This document shows, in pieces, positions 7,697 to 16,424 of a stretch of DNA of 64,000 nucleotides. Positions within the stretch are counted from its first letter, which is position 1. Each line of letters starts with the position of its first letter. A program made the position numbers and the translations under genes. Source of the DNA: Caldanaerobius polysaccharolyticus DSM 13641 (GTDB taxonomy: Bacteria > Bacillota > Thermoanaerobacteria > Thermoanaerobacterales > Caldanaerobiaceae); assembly GCF_000427425.1 (NCBI RefSeq), contig NZ_KE386495.1, forward strand, positions 1-64,000, in the 5' to 3' direction. A model generated the notes under the pieces. That model saw only the letters and a program-made list of their open reading frames with translations, had not been told where the DNA came from and ran no database searches.

Positions 7697-9108
7697 TAAT
7701 AAATTTTGGGGAGTTTTACCACAAACTTCGTCCCCTTTCCCTCTTCACTTTCCACCGTTATATCGCCCCTATGGGCTTTGACCAAAGTTTTAGCTATTGT
7801 CAGGCCTATCCCCGCTCCCCCTGTTTTTCTACTTCTGGACCTATCGCTTCTGTAAAACCTCTCAAATATATAAGGTAGGTCCTCCTTTGGAATACCTATA
7901 CCGCTGTCCTGTATGCTTACATAGACATCCCCTATACCTTCCTCCAATTCTACTTTTATAAATCCTCCGGAATCGGTGTACTTGATGGCATTGGAAATGA
8001 TATTGATTACTACCTGGCTGACCTTGTCTCTGTCGCCTTCAATAAATACATTATCCTTTATTTGGCGCTTAAGCTTTATCCCTTTGCTCGCAATGTGATA
8101 CTCAAAGCTGTCTACGATTTCGTTTAAAAGCTCCGTCATGCTAAACTTCTTTACATTCAGCTTAATATCGTCATTTTCTATATCTGTCAAATGCCTCAGC
8201 TGTTCCACAAGCTTAATCAATCTCATTACTTCGTTTTTACACACCTCCAACCTCTCGGGGGTTGGCTCCCATATACCATCGCTGATAGCTTCAATGTGGC
8301 TCTGCAATATTGTAAGAGGGGTCCTTAGCTCATGGGATATATCAGATGTCAGCCTCTTTCTAAGCGCTTCTTGCTCACTCAATGATCTTGCCAGGTGATT
8401 TATGGAATTTGATAGCACCTGAAGTTCCTGCACTTTATTGTTTAAACTTATTTTTGTGTTTAACTCACCTTTTCTGATATTATTTGCCGCATCTGCTATC
8501 TTTAAAATAGGCTCTGATATCACCTTAGATGACTGTATTCCCAGTATTACAGCTACCAGTATTGAAATAATGGCAGCGTAGGCTATTGAAGAATTAATCC
8601 CTCTGGTAAACTCTATTGCCCTTTCAGTTACCAAGAAAGGACCTATATAGCCAATTTGAGCAGTGCCGATTATCCTTCCATTAGATGTAAGCGTATATGT
8701 TTTTGTGACGTACTTGCCGATTTCATGGTCCATCATACCATTGGGATTCATGCCTCCCATGCTTTTCCCCATTTCCTTCATCATATTCTTATGCATTTCA
8801 GCCATTTCCTGAACCATATGGTGTCTAAATACAGTGTTGCCATTTACATCCTTTATAGTTACATCAAATTCCATCATCAGCGGAGACAATTTTATATTAT
8901 TATAGGCCTCTTCTGTCCATCGATTATTTATTGAGTAAGAGTTTTCAATTAGCTGAATTAATTCTCTAATCCTGTTTTCTTGCTCATCCATCATATAAAT
9001 ATTAAATTTGTTAAATAAAGTGATGTTGGTGATCAAGCTTACCAGCACTATCGAAAAAATAGTACTGCCTGATATCAACAAGATTAACCTCGTCCTGAGC
9101 TTATACAT
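7693..9108 (-). CDS. Sensor histidine kinase with Met/His-rich sensor loop
   Basis: 471 residues. Membrane helices near residues 8-30 and 172-192 enclose an extracytoplasmic loop. HAMP runs from about 193 to 245. HisKA carries SDISHELRTPL with phospho-acceptor His259. HATPase_c shows NIISNAIKYTD, DSGIGI and GGAGIGL. Within the sensor loop, residues 98-126 hold 10 methionines, and His96, 97, 106 and 128 flank them, as in copper or silver sensors. Its start overlaps the response regulator by 8 nt. With copA and YHS downstream, copper sensing is a reasonable inference. Confidence 0.93.
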   Translation of the reverse strand: MYKLRTRLILLISGSTIFSIVLVSLITNITLFNKFNIYMMDEQENRIRELIQLIENSYSINNRWTEEAYNNIKLSPLMMEFDVTIKDVNGNTVFRHHMVQEMAEMHKNMMKEMGKSMGGMNPNGMMDHEIGKYVTKTYTLTSNGRIIGTAQIGYIGPFLVTERAIEFTRGINSSIAYAAIISILVAVILGIQSSKVISEPILKIADAANNIRKGELNTKISLNNKVQELQVLSNSINHLARSLSEQEALRKRLTSDISHELRTPLTILQSHIEAISDGIWEPTPERLEVCKNEVMRLIKLVEQLRHLTDIENDDIKLNVKKFSMTELLNEIVDSFEYHIASKGIKLKRQIKDNVFIEGDRDKVSQVVINIISNAIKYTDSGGFIKVELEEGIGDVYVSIQDSGIGIPKEDLPYIFERFYRSDRSRSRKTGGAGIGLTIAKTLVKAHRGDITVESEEGKGTKFVVKLPKIYY

Positions 9109-9799
9109 CTTTAGCCTCCATAAATTTGTAGCCTATACCATATACCGTAACGATGTATTTGTTTTTATCATCTTCAATTTTACGCCTCAAATTTTTGATA
9201 TGAGTGTCTACGGTCCTCTCAAACCCATCATAATCGTAACCCTGCATTTTTACCACTAGCTCATCCCTTGTAAACACCTTTCCTGTATTCCTGGCTAATA
9301 TAGACAAGAGCTTGAATTCCATCGGCGTCAATTTCAGATTGTTACCCTGTTTTTTGACTTCCATTTTATCAAAATCTATAGTTAAGTCGCCATTGTTAAA
9401 CTCTATTATATCAGCTTTTATAGAGTTCCGGTCAACCCTTCTCAATATGGCCCTCACATGGGCCATAACCTCTTTAGGGCTAAATGGTTTTACCATATAA
9501 TCATCCGCACCTATATCAAGGCCGTTTATCCTGTTATCTTCTTCCGCTTTTGCTGTGAGCATGAGTATAGGTACCTGGGACTTCAACCTTATCTTCTTGC
9601 AAACTTCTTCACCGGAGACATCAGGCAGCATCAGGTCCAAAATGATAAAATGGATGGTATTTTTATGAAATACATCCAGTGCCTCTTTACCGCTATATGC
9701 GGTATACACATTATATCCTTCTTTCTCTAGATAAGCTTTCAGTACATTGATGATCTGTTCTTCATCATCAACTACCAGGATGTTTCTTTTATCTTCCAT
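9101..9799 (-). CDS. OmpR/PhoB-family response regulator
   Basis: 232 residues from ATG 9799 (weak site GGTGATGATGAG; a longer GTG frame to 9826 lacks any site). The receiver has VVDDEE, the phospho-acceptor Asp in ILDLMLPD, TAKAEE and VKPFSP. The C-terminal winged helix has LTPMEFKLL and RTVDTHIKNLRRKIE. It is coupled to the kinase by an 8-nt overlap and is probably its partner. Likely targets are the adjacent copper genes, but no repeated binding site was identified. Confidence 0.93.
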   Translation of the reverse strand: MEDKRNILVVDDEEQIINVLKAYLEKEGYNVYTAYSGKEALDVFHKNTIHFIILDLMLPDVSGEEVCKKIRLKSQVPILMLTAKAEEDNRINGLDIGADDYMVKPFSPKEVMAHVRAILRRVDRNSIKADIIEFNNGDLTIDFDKMEVKKQGNNLKLTPMEFKLLSILARNTGKVFTRDELVVKMQGYDYDGFERTVDTHIKNLRRKIEDDKNKYIVTVYGIGYKFMEAKDV

Positions 9800-9836
9800 C
9801 TCATCATCACCACAATTTAATGCCACTGTAAAGACC

Positions 9837-9860
9837 GAGCCTTACTTTACAGTAAGGCTC
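9837..9860 (-). terminator. Hairpin after the ABC-class ATPase
   Basis: Perfect 10-bp stem GAGCCTTACT / AGTAAGGCTC with a TTAC loop, overlapping the stop codon of the upstream gene. It is followed by GGTCTTTACAG, a poor T tract, so termination is uncertain. Confidence 0.45.
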
Positions 9861-11542
9861 CTGAGTCTATTTAGCGCAGCAGCCACTTCCTGCGGCCTTG
9901 GCAAAGCCAGATTGCCTGGATGCTTGCCGTAAAAAGGCGATATCACGTCAAGCCCTTTTGACCGTATATCCTCGTACACCTTATCTACTATCTCTTTGAC
10001 GCTACTCCTGCCGTCTACGTATTTACCTGCCGCGTACCTTATGATCTCCCCAATAGCGCTGGTCTGGCTCCTGTCTACCAGCTGCTCCACGTAATCCAGC
10101 TCAATTTCTTCATATCCGAACTTAATAGTATCTGTATCCCTGGACTTTACTTTTTTGCCCTTTAGCTCAAGGCCACTTTTAAGCAGTACCCTGGGCTTTA
10201 CCGATATATCGTCGGAGCGGGCTTCAATCTCCCTGTGGGTTTCAAATTCGGCAGCTATCTTTTTAGCGTCCTCCGTCACATCATAGGGCCTGTAATCGTG
10301 CATTTTAATCACGCAATCAGCCACGTCAAAGTAATCGCCGCTACCGCCCATAACCAGTATTGTGGATATACCGTTATTGGTGTACAGCTGCCTTACCCTA
10401 TCTATGAAAGGGGTTATAGGTTCGTCCTCTTTAGCGATTAATCTCTGCATCCTGGCGTCCCTTATCATGAAATTGGTGGCTGATGTGTCCTCATCTAAAA
10501 GCAATAACCCCGTGCCTATCTCCATAGCCTCAACGATATTTGCCGCCTGAGAGGTGCTACCGCTGGCATTCTCCGTGCTAAACCTTGTGGTATCGATCCT
10601 ATTAGGCAGATTGTTTATAAACGGGCTTATATCCACTTTTTCTACCCTGCGCCCGTCTTCAGCTCTTATCTTCACAGCGTCAGCAATGGTTATAACAAAC
10701 TCCCTGCCATCACCGGGTATGTGGTTGTAGACCCCCCTCTGAATAGCCTGAAGCAGCGTGGATTTTCCGTGATAACCTCCTCCCACGATCAGCGTAACCC
10801 CTTCGGGTATTCCCATCCCCGTTATCCTGCCGCGATTGGGAAGCTCAAATTCCACCCTGAGGCTTTCTGGCGATTGAAAAGGCACCACATGCCTATCTTT
10901 AAGGGGCCTGTCGCTTATGCCGCTTTCCCTGGGAAGTATAGACCCGTCAGCGACAAAGGCCACAAGGCCTCTTTCTCTCAGCTTGCTCCTGAGGTAATCC
11001 TCGTCTTCCGCTGTCTTAACCCATAACCATATCTGCTCTAAATCGAGGCTATTCTTTAAAAGGGCTCTTTCTACGATCTGAGGCATGAGTTCCAACAGCA
11101 TCTTGGCCGCCCCATCGCCATTTATACGCCTGCCAAAAGCGGGAAGACCGATGCTCAACCTGGCCTCTACGTAGTCCTTTGTAACCACCATAGCAGTTCG
11201 TTTGATTATCTCCTGCCCGCCTTTGTCTATGTAAATATCTCCGCTGTGGCCCGTCCCCTTGACAACCGGCAATGTCTTTACAACCCCATGGACGGCCCTC
11301 GCCAGAAAATCCTCCAGGGCGATGCGCCTCGAAGGGCTGTTGTACATGGTCTCCTCAAATCCTGCTATTTTTTGAGGCACTCTGAGCCTTATCCTCGACG
11401 GGGTAGCAAAAGGATCTCCTTGGACGTAGTCAATGTATAGAGTAAATTTTTCAAATTCGTATTCACCTTGAATATCCTTATACGCTTTATACCCTTTACC
11501 GTTTATCCTGCTCAGCTTTTTTCTAATTTCGTCCTTTGTCAT
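9842..11542 (-). CDS. Predicted ATPase of the ABC class (PF09818-type)
   Basis: 566 residues from ATG 11542 (GGAG 8 nt upstream). The central P-loop is GGGYHGKSTLL, near residue 254. Downstream are a signature-like SGSTSQAANI, Walker B LLLLDEDTSATN, and a VMGGSGDYFDVAD segment. It has no membrane segment and no transporter partner. This architecture matches the stand-alone ABC-class ATPase family whose bacterial role is unknown. It is monocistronic, between bioY and the two-component genes. Confidence 0.88.
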   Translation of the reverse strand: MTKDEIRKKLSRINGKGYKAYKDIQGEYEFEKFTLYIDYVQGDPFATPSRIRLRVPQKIAGFEETMYNSPSRRIALEDFLARAVHGVVKTLPVVKGTGHSGDIYIDKGGQEIIKRTAMVVTKDYVEARLSIGLPAFGRRINGDGAAKMLLELMPQIVERALLKNSLDLEQIWLWVKTAEDEDYLRSKLRERGLVAFVADGSILPRESGISDRPLKDRHVVPFQSPESLRVEFELPNRGRITGMGIPEGVTLIVGGGYHGKSTLLQAIQRGVYNHIPGDGREFVITIADAVKIRAEDGRRVEKVDISPFINNLPNRIDTTRFSTENASGSTSQAANIVEAMEIGTGLLLLDEDTSATNFMIRDARMQRLIAKEDEPITPFIDRVRQLYTNNGISTILVMGGSGDYFDVADCVIKMHDYRPYDVTEDAKKIAAEFETHREIEARSDDISVKPRVLLKSGLELKGKKVKSRDTDTIKFGYEEIELDYVEQLVDRSQTSAIGEIIRYAAGKYVDGRSSVKEIVDKVYEDIRSKGLDVISPFYGKHPGNLALPRPQEVAAALNRLRSLTVK

Positions 11543-11646
11543 GAAAAGCACTCCTTTTCTAGTAATAGCTTAAAGCCGCTATTCTAAGTATACCACATAT
11601 ATGCCTAATAATCATACCCTTTCGAGGACTACACAACAATGTCGCG

Positions 11647-12186
11647 CTAAACATTAGAAAAACTCATAATCGATTTTCTAAGGGGCTCTACTACCAATGC
11701 GGCGATTACCACTTTAACTATATCTAAAGGCACAAAAGGTACAACCCCGGCGTAGAACGCCTTTAACAAGCTCATCTTAGCCACTACAGCCAATTGGACC
11801 ATGCCTACCAGGTATATTAACACAAGCCCTACAAACATGGATATAAAGCTCATGAGCTTGTTATAACCTTTTGCACGTTCTAAAATATAACCGGCAAAAA
11901 AAGCCGCAACGGGAAATGCGATTATGTATCCACCTGATGGGCCGACAATGGCAGAAAATCCCCCTTTAAAACCCGCAAAGACAGGTATGCCTATCGCGCC
12001 CAGCAAATCGTATACCAGCATTGACAGAGCTCCTAATTTGCTCCCCAGTACAGCTCCGGCCATGCACACGGCCAACACCTGAAAAGTAATAGGAACAGGC
12101 GTAAAGGGCAGAGGTATGGATATCTGCGCCATCACAGCTGTGATCGCCGCGAATAACCCCGCATAAGCCATTTCTTTTAATTTCAT
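11647..12186 (-). CDS. bioY: BioY biotin transporter S component
   Basis: 179 residues, about six membrane helices. It has the BioY signatures SIPLPFTPVPITFQ and AFPVAAFFAGYI, and a GPSGGYI motif. BioY binds biotin and works with an ECF energising module; none is in the window. CAGGAGG lies just before ATG. The promoter is at 12223-12252, and the sequence after its -10 box contains TTGTAAAC, similar to one half of a BirA box, so biotin control is possible but not shown. Confidence 0.93.
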   Translation of the reverse strand: MKLKEMAYAGLFAAITAVMAQISIPLPFTPVPITFQVLAVCMAGAVLGSKLGALSMLVYDLLGAIGIPVFAGFKGGFSAIVGPSGGYIIAFPVAAFFAGYILERAKGYNKLMSFISMFVGLVLIYLVGMVQLAVVAKMSLLKAFYAGVVPFVPLDIVKVVIAALVVEPLRKSIMSFSNV

Positions 12187-12222
12187 TTGTCAACCTCCTG
12201 ACATTATATAGTTTACAATTTA

Positions 12223-12252
12223 ATTATAATCACACCGTTTGCCGCAAGTCAA
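12223..12252 (-). promoter_or_regulatory. Sigma-A promoter of bioY
   Basis: Minus strand: -35 TTGACT (12252-12247), 18-nt spacer and perfect -10 TATAAT (12228-12223). TTGTAAAC follows at 12219-12212, a possible BirA half-site. The second half-site is not evident. Confidence 0.65.
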
Positions 12253-12294
12253 GAAAAACCCAAAACCGGCAGCTTAAAATCAAACTGCCGGTTT
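12253..12294 (-). terminator. Terminator of the arsR-lar-cdd-pdp operon
   Basis: A 10-bp stem AAACCGGCAG / CTGCCGGTTT with a 12-nt loop that contains the aminotransferase stop codon, followed by TGGGTTTTTCTT. It ends the seven-cistron minus-strand operon. Confidence 0.85.
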
Positions 12295-13428
12295 ATGCAC
12301 TAAATCCATAAACACCTCTGCCATATCGCACCTGCACTTAAACCCAAAGCGTTCAAGGGATTTTTGCAGGGCAAAAAGGGTATACGACACACAATCTACC
12401 CTGGCGTTTTCGCCCATATGCCCTATGCGCAGCACCTTTCCAGCTAGATAGCCAAAAGAACCCGCTATCATGACATTGAAGCGATCCAACATATACTGCC
12501 TCAACGCTTTTTCATCTACGCCCTCAGGGACCTCTATGGCTGTCACGGTATTAGAAAACCCTTCCTTTATATAGAGGTCAAGACCCGCTTCTCTCACGGC
12601 TTGCCTCACTGCCTCGGCTATAACCTTATGCCTTTTTAAAATATCCCTGTCCTCCAGGACATTGTCCACAGCCTGGCGAAAAGCTACTATATCGCTTACA
12701 GGGGGCGTATAGGGAAACCACTTTTGCTCATAGTAATCTTTCCATAAAAGCAGGTTACAGTAAAACGAAGCTATAGGAGTCCTTCTCCTTTGCATGGCGC
12801 TGTACGCATCCTGGCTTATGCTCAAAAAGGTAAGGCCAGGAGGCGCTGACAGGCACTTCTGCGAACCGCCTAAGGCGATGTCTACAGACCATTCATCAAC
12901 TTTGAGCTCTTCACCGCCTATGGCAGAAACGCTGTCCACTACTGTCATTATCCCCCTGCTTTTAAGCATGGGGCATATGCGGCTTACATCGTTTAAAACA
13001 CCTGAAGGCGTATCGCAGTGCACCACGGTGGCGTACTTAAAACCCCCATAACTGTCCAAAAATCTCTCCAGCTCTCCTACGTCTATCTGCCTTCTCCTGT
13101 CACCTCTAAAGAATACCACCTGTCCGCCGTATATCCTGACAAAGTCAGCAAAGCCCTCGCCAAAAATACCGTTTTCGATGACCAGAACCCTGTCGCCGGG
13201 TTCCGTGAGAGAAGCACAGGCTGCCTCCAGACCCAATATCCCCTCGCCGCACAAAATCCTTACCTGGTTTTTGGTTTTGAGCAATTGGCCGAGTTTCTCG
13301 CACGTATCCCGGTAAAAATCGTAAAACTGAACGTCTAAATCGGGATTGGTGGTTTTCATGGCTCTTGCAAGCCTTACATTTTCCCGTACCTGAGTGGGAC
13401 CAGGCGTCATTATAAGAGGTACATTCAT
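12280..13428 (-). CDS. Class V aminotransferase (serine-pyruvate/alanine-glyoxylate type)
   Basis: 382 residues. N-terminal TPGPTQV and PLP-binding features are present: GEGILGLEAA, VVDSVSAIGGEE, and the Schiff-base lysine in GGSQKCLSAPPG. This is the fold-type I, class V family that transaminates serine, alanine or glyoxylate. ATG follows AAGGGTGATCAGCG. It is the last gene of an operon with larBC, cdd and pdp, 23 nt after pdp. The true substrate cannot be told from sequence. Confidence 0.9.
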   Translation of the reverse strand: MNVPLIMTPGPTQVRENVRLARAMKTTNPDLDVQFYDFYRDTCEKLGQLLKTKNQVRILCGEGILGLEAACASLTEPGDRVLVIENGIFGEGFADFVRIYGGQVVFFRGDRRRQIDVGELERFLDSYGGFKYATVVHCDTPSGVLNDVSRICPMLKSRGIMTVVDSVSAIGGEELKVDEWSVDIALGGSQKCLSAPPGLTFLSISQDAYSAMQRRRTPIASFYCNLLLWKDYYEQKWFPYTPPVSDIVAFRQAVDNVLEDRDILKRHKVIAEAVRQAVREAGLDLYIKEGFSNTVTAIEVPEGVDEKALRQYMLDRFNVMIAGSFGYLAGKVLRIGHMGENARVDCVSYTLFALQKSLERFGFKCRCDMAEVFMDLVHKPAV

Positions 13429-13451
13429 CGCTGATCACCCTTTTCTCAACG

Positions 13452-14771
13452 TCATTTTAAATCCTCCTGTGTCACCCGAGCGTATACCAGCTTGTTCTTC
13501 TCCACAGGTGTAGGGGAAAAGGCTATAGACTCTCTTACCATCTTAGCCCCATAAGCCAATTTATCACGGCTGCTGGCGTATACCGTAGCGTAAACCTGGC
13601 CTTTTCTCAAATAGTCGCCGGCTTTACCTCCCAACAGGATCCCCACCGAGTGATCGATGTCATCCCCTTTTTTCTCTCGGCCCGCCCCCAATCTTACCGA
13701 GCATAACCCCAGTTTAAGCCCATCTATGTCCTTTATATAGCAATCCTCCTCGGCTACAAGGCTGCGCGTAAAAGGAGCCTGAGGCAATTTACTGTAATCC
13801 TCCAGCACGTCGGCGTCACCGCCCTGGGCTCTAATTATCTCTTTAAATTTCTCCAACGCCTTGCCGTTTTCTATATTTTCCTCCATAACGCGCCGGGCTT
13901 TTTCTGGCTCCTTTTCTATCCCAGCCATAAGGGCCATCTCCGCAGCAAATTCCAAACACAGTTCTTTTAAGTCTTTATGGCCCCTGCCTTTTAAAACCTC
14001 AGCCGCTTCCATCACCTCCAGGGAATTCCCTATGGCCAGACCCAAAGGCTGATCCATAGATGTTACGTAAGCGACTACCTCTTTTCCCGCAACCCTTCCG
14101 ATTGCTACCATGGTTTTAGCCAGTTCAAGGGCATCGCTGTAGGTCTTCATAAAGGCGCCCCTGCCAAATTTCACGTCCAGCAATATCCTGTCGGCGCCGC
14201 CTGCCAGCTTTTTGCTCATGATAGAGCTGGCAATAAGTGGTATGGACTCCACCGTCGCCGTAACATCCCTTAAAGAGTAAAGCATTTTATCAGCAGGTAC
14301 CAGTCTCTCCGACTGCTCCGTTATAGCAGCTCCTATACTGCGCACCTGGTTTACAAACTCCTCTTTTGTCAGCGCGGTCCTAAACCCCTTTATAGACTCC
14401 AGTTTATCTATGGTTCCCCCTGTGTATCCCAGCCCTCTCCCGGCCATTTTCGCTACCTTGATCCCCGCCGATGCAGCCAGAGGTATCAACACCAAGGTTG
14501 TGGTGTCGGCTATTCCGCCGCTGCTGTGCTTATCCACCTTTACGCCATCTACGGCACTTAAATCCACCACCTCACCTGATCGCGCCATGGCCAACGTCAG
14601 CGCCGTAGTCTCCTCATAGCTCATGCCCCTAAAGTAAACAGCCATGAGAAATGCAGACATCTGATAGTCAGGTATATCCCCTTTTACATAGCCCTCTATC
14701 AGGTACTCAATCTCCCCCTGGCTCAGGCGACCTCCATCCCGCTTTTTCCGTATAAGTTCAGGTACAAACAA
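13452..14771 (-). CDS. pdp: Pyrimidine-nucleoside phosphorylase
   Basis: 439 residues, the normal length of the family. It has VDKHSSGGIADTTTLVL, AGRGLGYTGGTIDKLE and SKKLAGGADRILLDVK, the phosphate and nucleoside binding regions. The usual GVGDK is changed to GIADT. The enzyme cleaves uridine or thymidine with phosphate to base and (deoxy)ribose-1-phosphate. It starts at TTG behind GGTGATGG, 21 nt after cdd; the two together serve pyrimidine salvage. Confidence 0.94.
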   Translation of the reverse strand: MFVPELIRKKRDGGRLSQGEIEYLIEGYVKGDIPDYQMSAFLMAVYFRGMSYEETTALTLAMARSGEVVDLSAVDGVKVDKHSSGGIADTTTLVLIPLAASAGIKVAKMAGRGLGYTGGTIDKLESIKGFRTALTKEEFVNQVRSIGAAITEQSERLVPADKMLYSLRDVTATVESIPLIASSIMSKKLAGGADRILLDVKFGRGAFMKTYSDALELAKTMVAIGRVAGKEVVAYVTSMDQPLGLAIGNSLEVMEAAEVLKGRGHKDLKELCLEFAAEMALMAGIEKEPEKARRVMEENIENGKALEKFKEIIRAQGGDADVLEDYSKLPQAPFTRSLVAEEDCYIKDIDGLKLGLCSVRLGAGREKKGDDIDHSVGILLGGKAGDYLRKGQVYATVYASSRDKLAYGAKMVRESIAFSPTPVEKNKLVYARVTQEDLK

Positions 14772-14792
14772 CAGCCATCACCCTTTATCACC

Positions 14793-15191
14793 TCACAGTT
14801 TAAAAGCATAGGGCAATAGGTCCTCTACGTTGTACATAAGAATTTGGCTCATATCCTTGTTCAACAGTATGACCTCAGCCCGAGGAGCCAGCTCCAGTAA
14901 GACCTGTCTGCAAGCGCCACACGGCGAAATAGGCTGTTGAGTTTCGCCTGCCACCGCAATAGCTTTAATATCCCTGTAACCTTCTGAATACGCCTTAAAA
15001 AGAGCCACCCTTTCGGCACACACTGTAAGGCCATAGGAAGAGATTTCTATATTGCAACCAGTAAACACCCTGCCATCGTCGGTCAGCACGGCAGCGCCCA
15101 CTTTGAAACGGGAATACACAGCATAAGCGTTTTCTCTCGCCCTGATGGCCTCTTTGGCCAGCTTTTCTTTCCAATCGCTCTCAATCAACAC
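14793..15191 (-). CDS. cdd: Cytidine deaminase
   Basis: 132 residues with the zinc-site motifs GCNIEISSYGLTVCAERVA (catalytic CAE) and PCGACRQVL. It converts cytidine and deoxycytidine to uridine forms, feeding Pdp just downstream. It starts at GTG behind a GGGGTG site, 16 nt after larC2, as part of the same operon. Confidence 0.95.
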   Translation of the reverse strand: MLIESDWKEKLAKEAIRARENAYAVYSRFKVGAAVLTDDGRVFTGCNIEISSYGLTVCAERVALFKAYSEGYRDIKAIAVAGETQQPISPCGACRQVLLELAPRAEVILLNKDMSQILMYNVEDLLPYAFKL

Positions 15192-15207
15192 CTACACCCC
15201 ATTTTCC

Positions 15208-15669
15208 TTATCCTTTTCTCTGCTCTAAATTGACCTTTATAACCTCATCATACACTTTACCTATAGGCACTCCATGCGCTGCAGCTGCCTTCTTTACGTC
15301 CTCGTACTCGGGAACAGACTTTACAAGCTCGCCTTTTAAAAAGCCATTTTTAACCTTTATCTCACCGTAGCTGGTAGACACCTTAGCAAAGCTTCTATCT
15401 AGCTTCTCCCTCTGTATCTCAAAAATCCTTATTCCAAAAGTGGTGGTTTCTCTAAATACAATATCCTTCATGGCATCGGCGCTATCAGGCTCGCACAGCA
15501 CTGAAAGTTTTACAGCCGGCCGCTCTTTTTTCATAATGATCGGCGTCAGAAACACATCTAAAGCGCCGCCGTCAAACAGCCTCTGCATTATGTACTGGTA
15601 ATACTCAGGGTTCATATCATCGATGTTGGTCTCAAGAAGTACCAGATGTTCCCTCTCACTACGGTCCAT
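15208..15669 (-). CDS. larC: LarC C-terminal part (larC2), nickel insertion for the nickel-pincer cofactor
   Basis: 153 residues. It opens with MDRSEREHLVLLETNIDDM and continues with YYQYIMQRLFDGGALDVFL and the C-terminal KVYDEVIK region of LarC. Its ATG overlaps the larC1 stop (TAATG) and is in the -1 frame relative to larC1. A run of nine A residues lies 20 nt earlier in the message. The full LarC enzyme uses CTP to insert nickel into the pyridinium dithiocarboxylate cofactor. Confidence 0.9.
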   Translation of the reverse strand: MDRSEREHLVLLETNIDDMNPEYYQYIMQRLFDGGALDVFLTPIIMKKERPAVKLSVLCEPDSADAMKDIVFRETTTFGIRIFEIQREKLDRSFAKVSTSYGEIKVKNGFLKGELVKSVPEYEDVKKAAAAHGVPIGKVYDEVIKVNLEQRKG

Positions 15670-16424
15670 TAAATTGTCGGTTTTTTTTTATCCTGCAATT
15701 CACCGTAAATAACCCTTAGCAGATTTGGTATATCCATATCCCTGGTACCAGCGCCGTACCCAACCCTCTCCACTGCCATAGGCGGCATATCGCCAAAACG
15801 CGATGCCAGCGTCTTTACAATAGCTGCGCCTGTTGGCGTCACCAGCTCTTTTTTTACACCGTTGTCGTACACAGGCACCCCTTTTAAAATCTCCATAGTA
15901 GCTGGGGCAGGAATCGGTATGATGCCGTGCATGCTATGAGCCATACCCCCGCCTACAGGCAGCGGCGAACACCATATCACATCGGGCTTGAGCATGTTAA
16001 TGGCTATAGCCGTACCCACAATATCTACAATAGAATCCACCGCCCCTACCTCGTGAAAGTGAACTTCCTCCGGCGGCCTGCCGTGAACCTTTGCCTCGGC
16101 CAGCGCCAGGTTTTCAAAAATCCTGATGGCCGTATTTTTAACCTCATCATCCAAACCGCTATTGCCAATAAGCTCTTTTATCTGCGAGAAATTTCTATGT
16201 ACGTGCTGTCCGTGGTCGTCCTCATCGCCATGTAACTGGACTTTGAAGTACATAGCAGTTATGCCGTTTTTTGATGTCCTGCCTATGTCCAGCGCGTATC
16301 CGCCTATATCCAGTGATTTTAGCTGCCTGTGGAATTCTTCCACATCCAGCCCTAAATCTAAAAGGGACGAAATGGTCATATCCCCGCTGATACCGGCAAA
16401 ACAATCAAAGTACAATACCTTCAT
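15669..16424 (-). CDS. larC: LarC N-terminal part (larC1)
   Basis: 251 residues with the family start YFDCFAGISGDM, the GKVHG-like KVHGRPPEEVHFHEVGAVDS segment and LVTPTGAAI. It ends LQDKKKPTI at TAA, right after GAT AAA AAA AAA. A -1 slip on the A9 run joins it to larC2 as LQDKKKTDNLMDRSERE. In Lactobacillus plantarum larC is likewise made by frameshifting of two frames, so this is probably programmed. The start overlaps larB by 4 nt. Confidence 0.92.
   Translation of the reverse strand: MKVLYFDCFAGISGDMTISSLLDLGLDVEEFHRQLKSLDIGGYALDIGRTSKNGITAMYFKVQLHGDEDDHGQHVHRNFSQIKELIGNSGLDDEVKNTAIRIFENLALAEAKVHGRPPEEVHFHEVGAVDSIVDIVGTAIAINMLKPDVIWCSPLPVGGGMAHSMHGIIPIPAPATMEILKGVPVYDNGVKKELVTPTGAAIVKTLASRFGDMPPMAVERVGYGAGTRDMDIPNLLRVIYGELQDKKKPTI
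15681..15689 (-). promoter_or_regulatory. A9 slippery run for -1 frameshift in larC
   Basis: Nine A residues on the coding (minus) strand, read as AAA AAA AAA in the larC1 frame. A -1 shift opens the larC2 frame 12 nt before the larC1 stop. Either ribosomal or transcriptional slippage could use it. Confidence 0.6.

Noticed and set aside
9101-9826. Start of the response regulator at GTG 9826
   Set aside because: No ribosome site before it; the ATG at 9799 gives the usual short N-terminus before VVDDEE.
12187-12279. Full BirA operator before bioY
   Set aside because: Only one TTGTAAAC half-site is visible; the inverse half at the required distance is missing.
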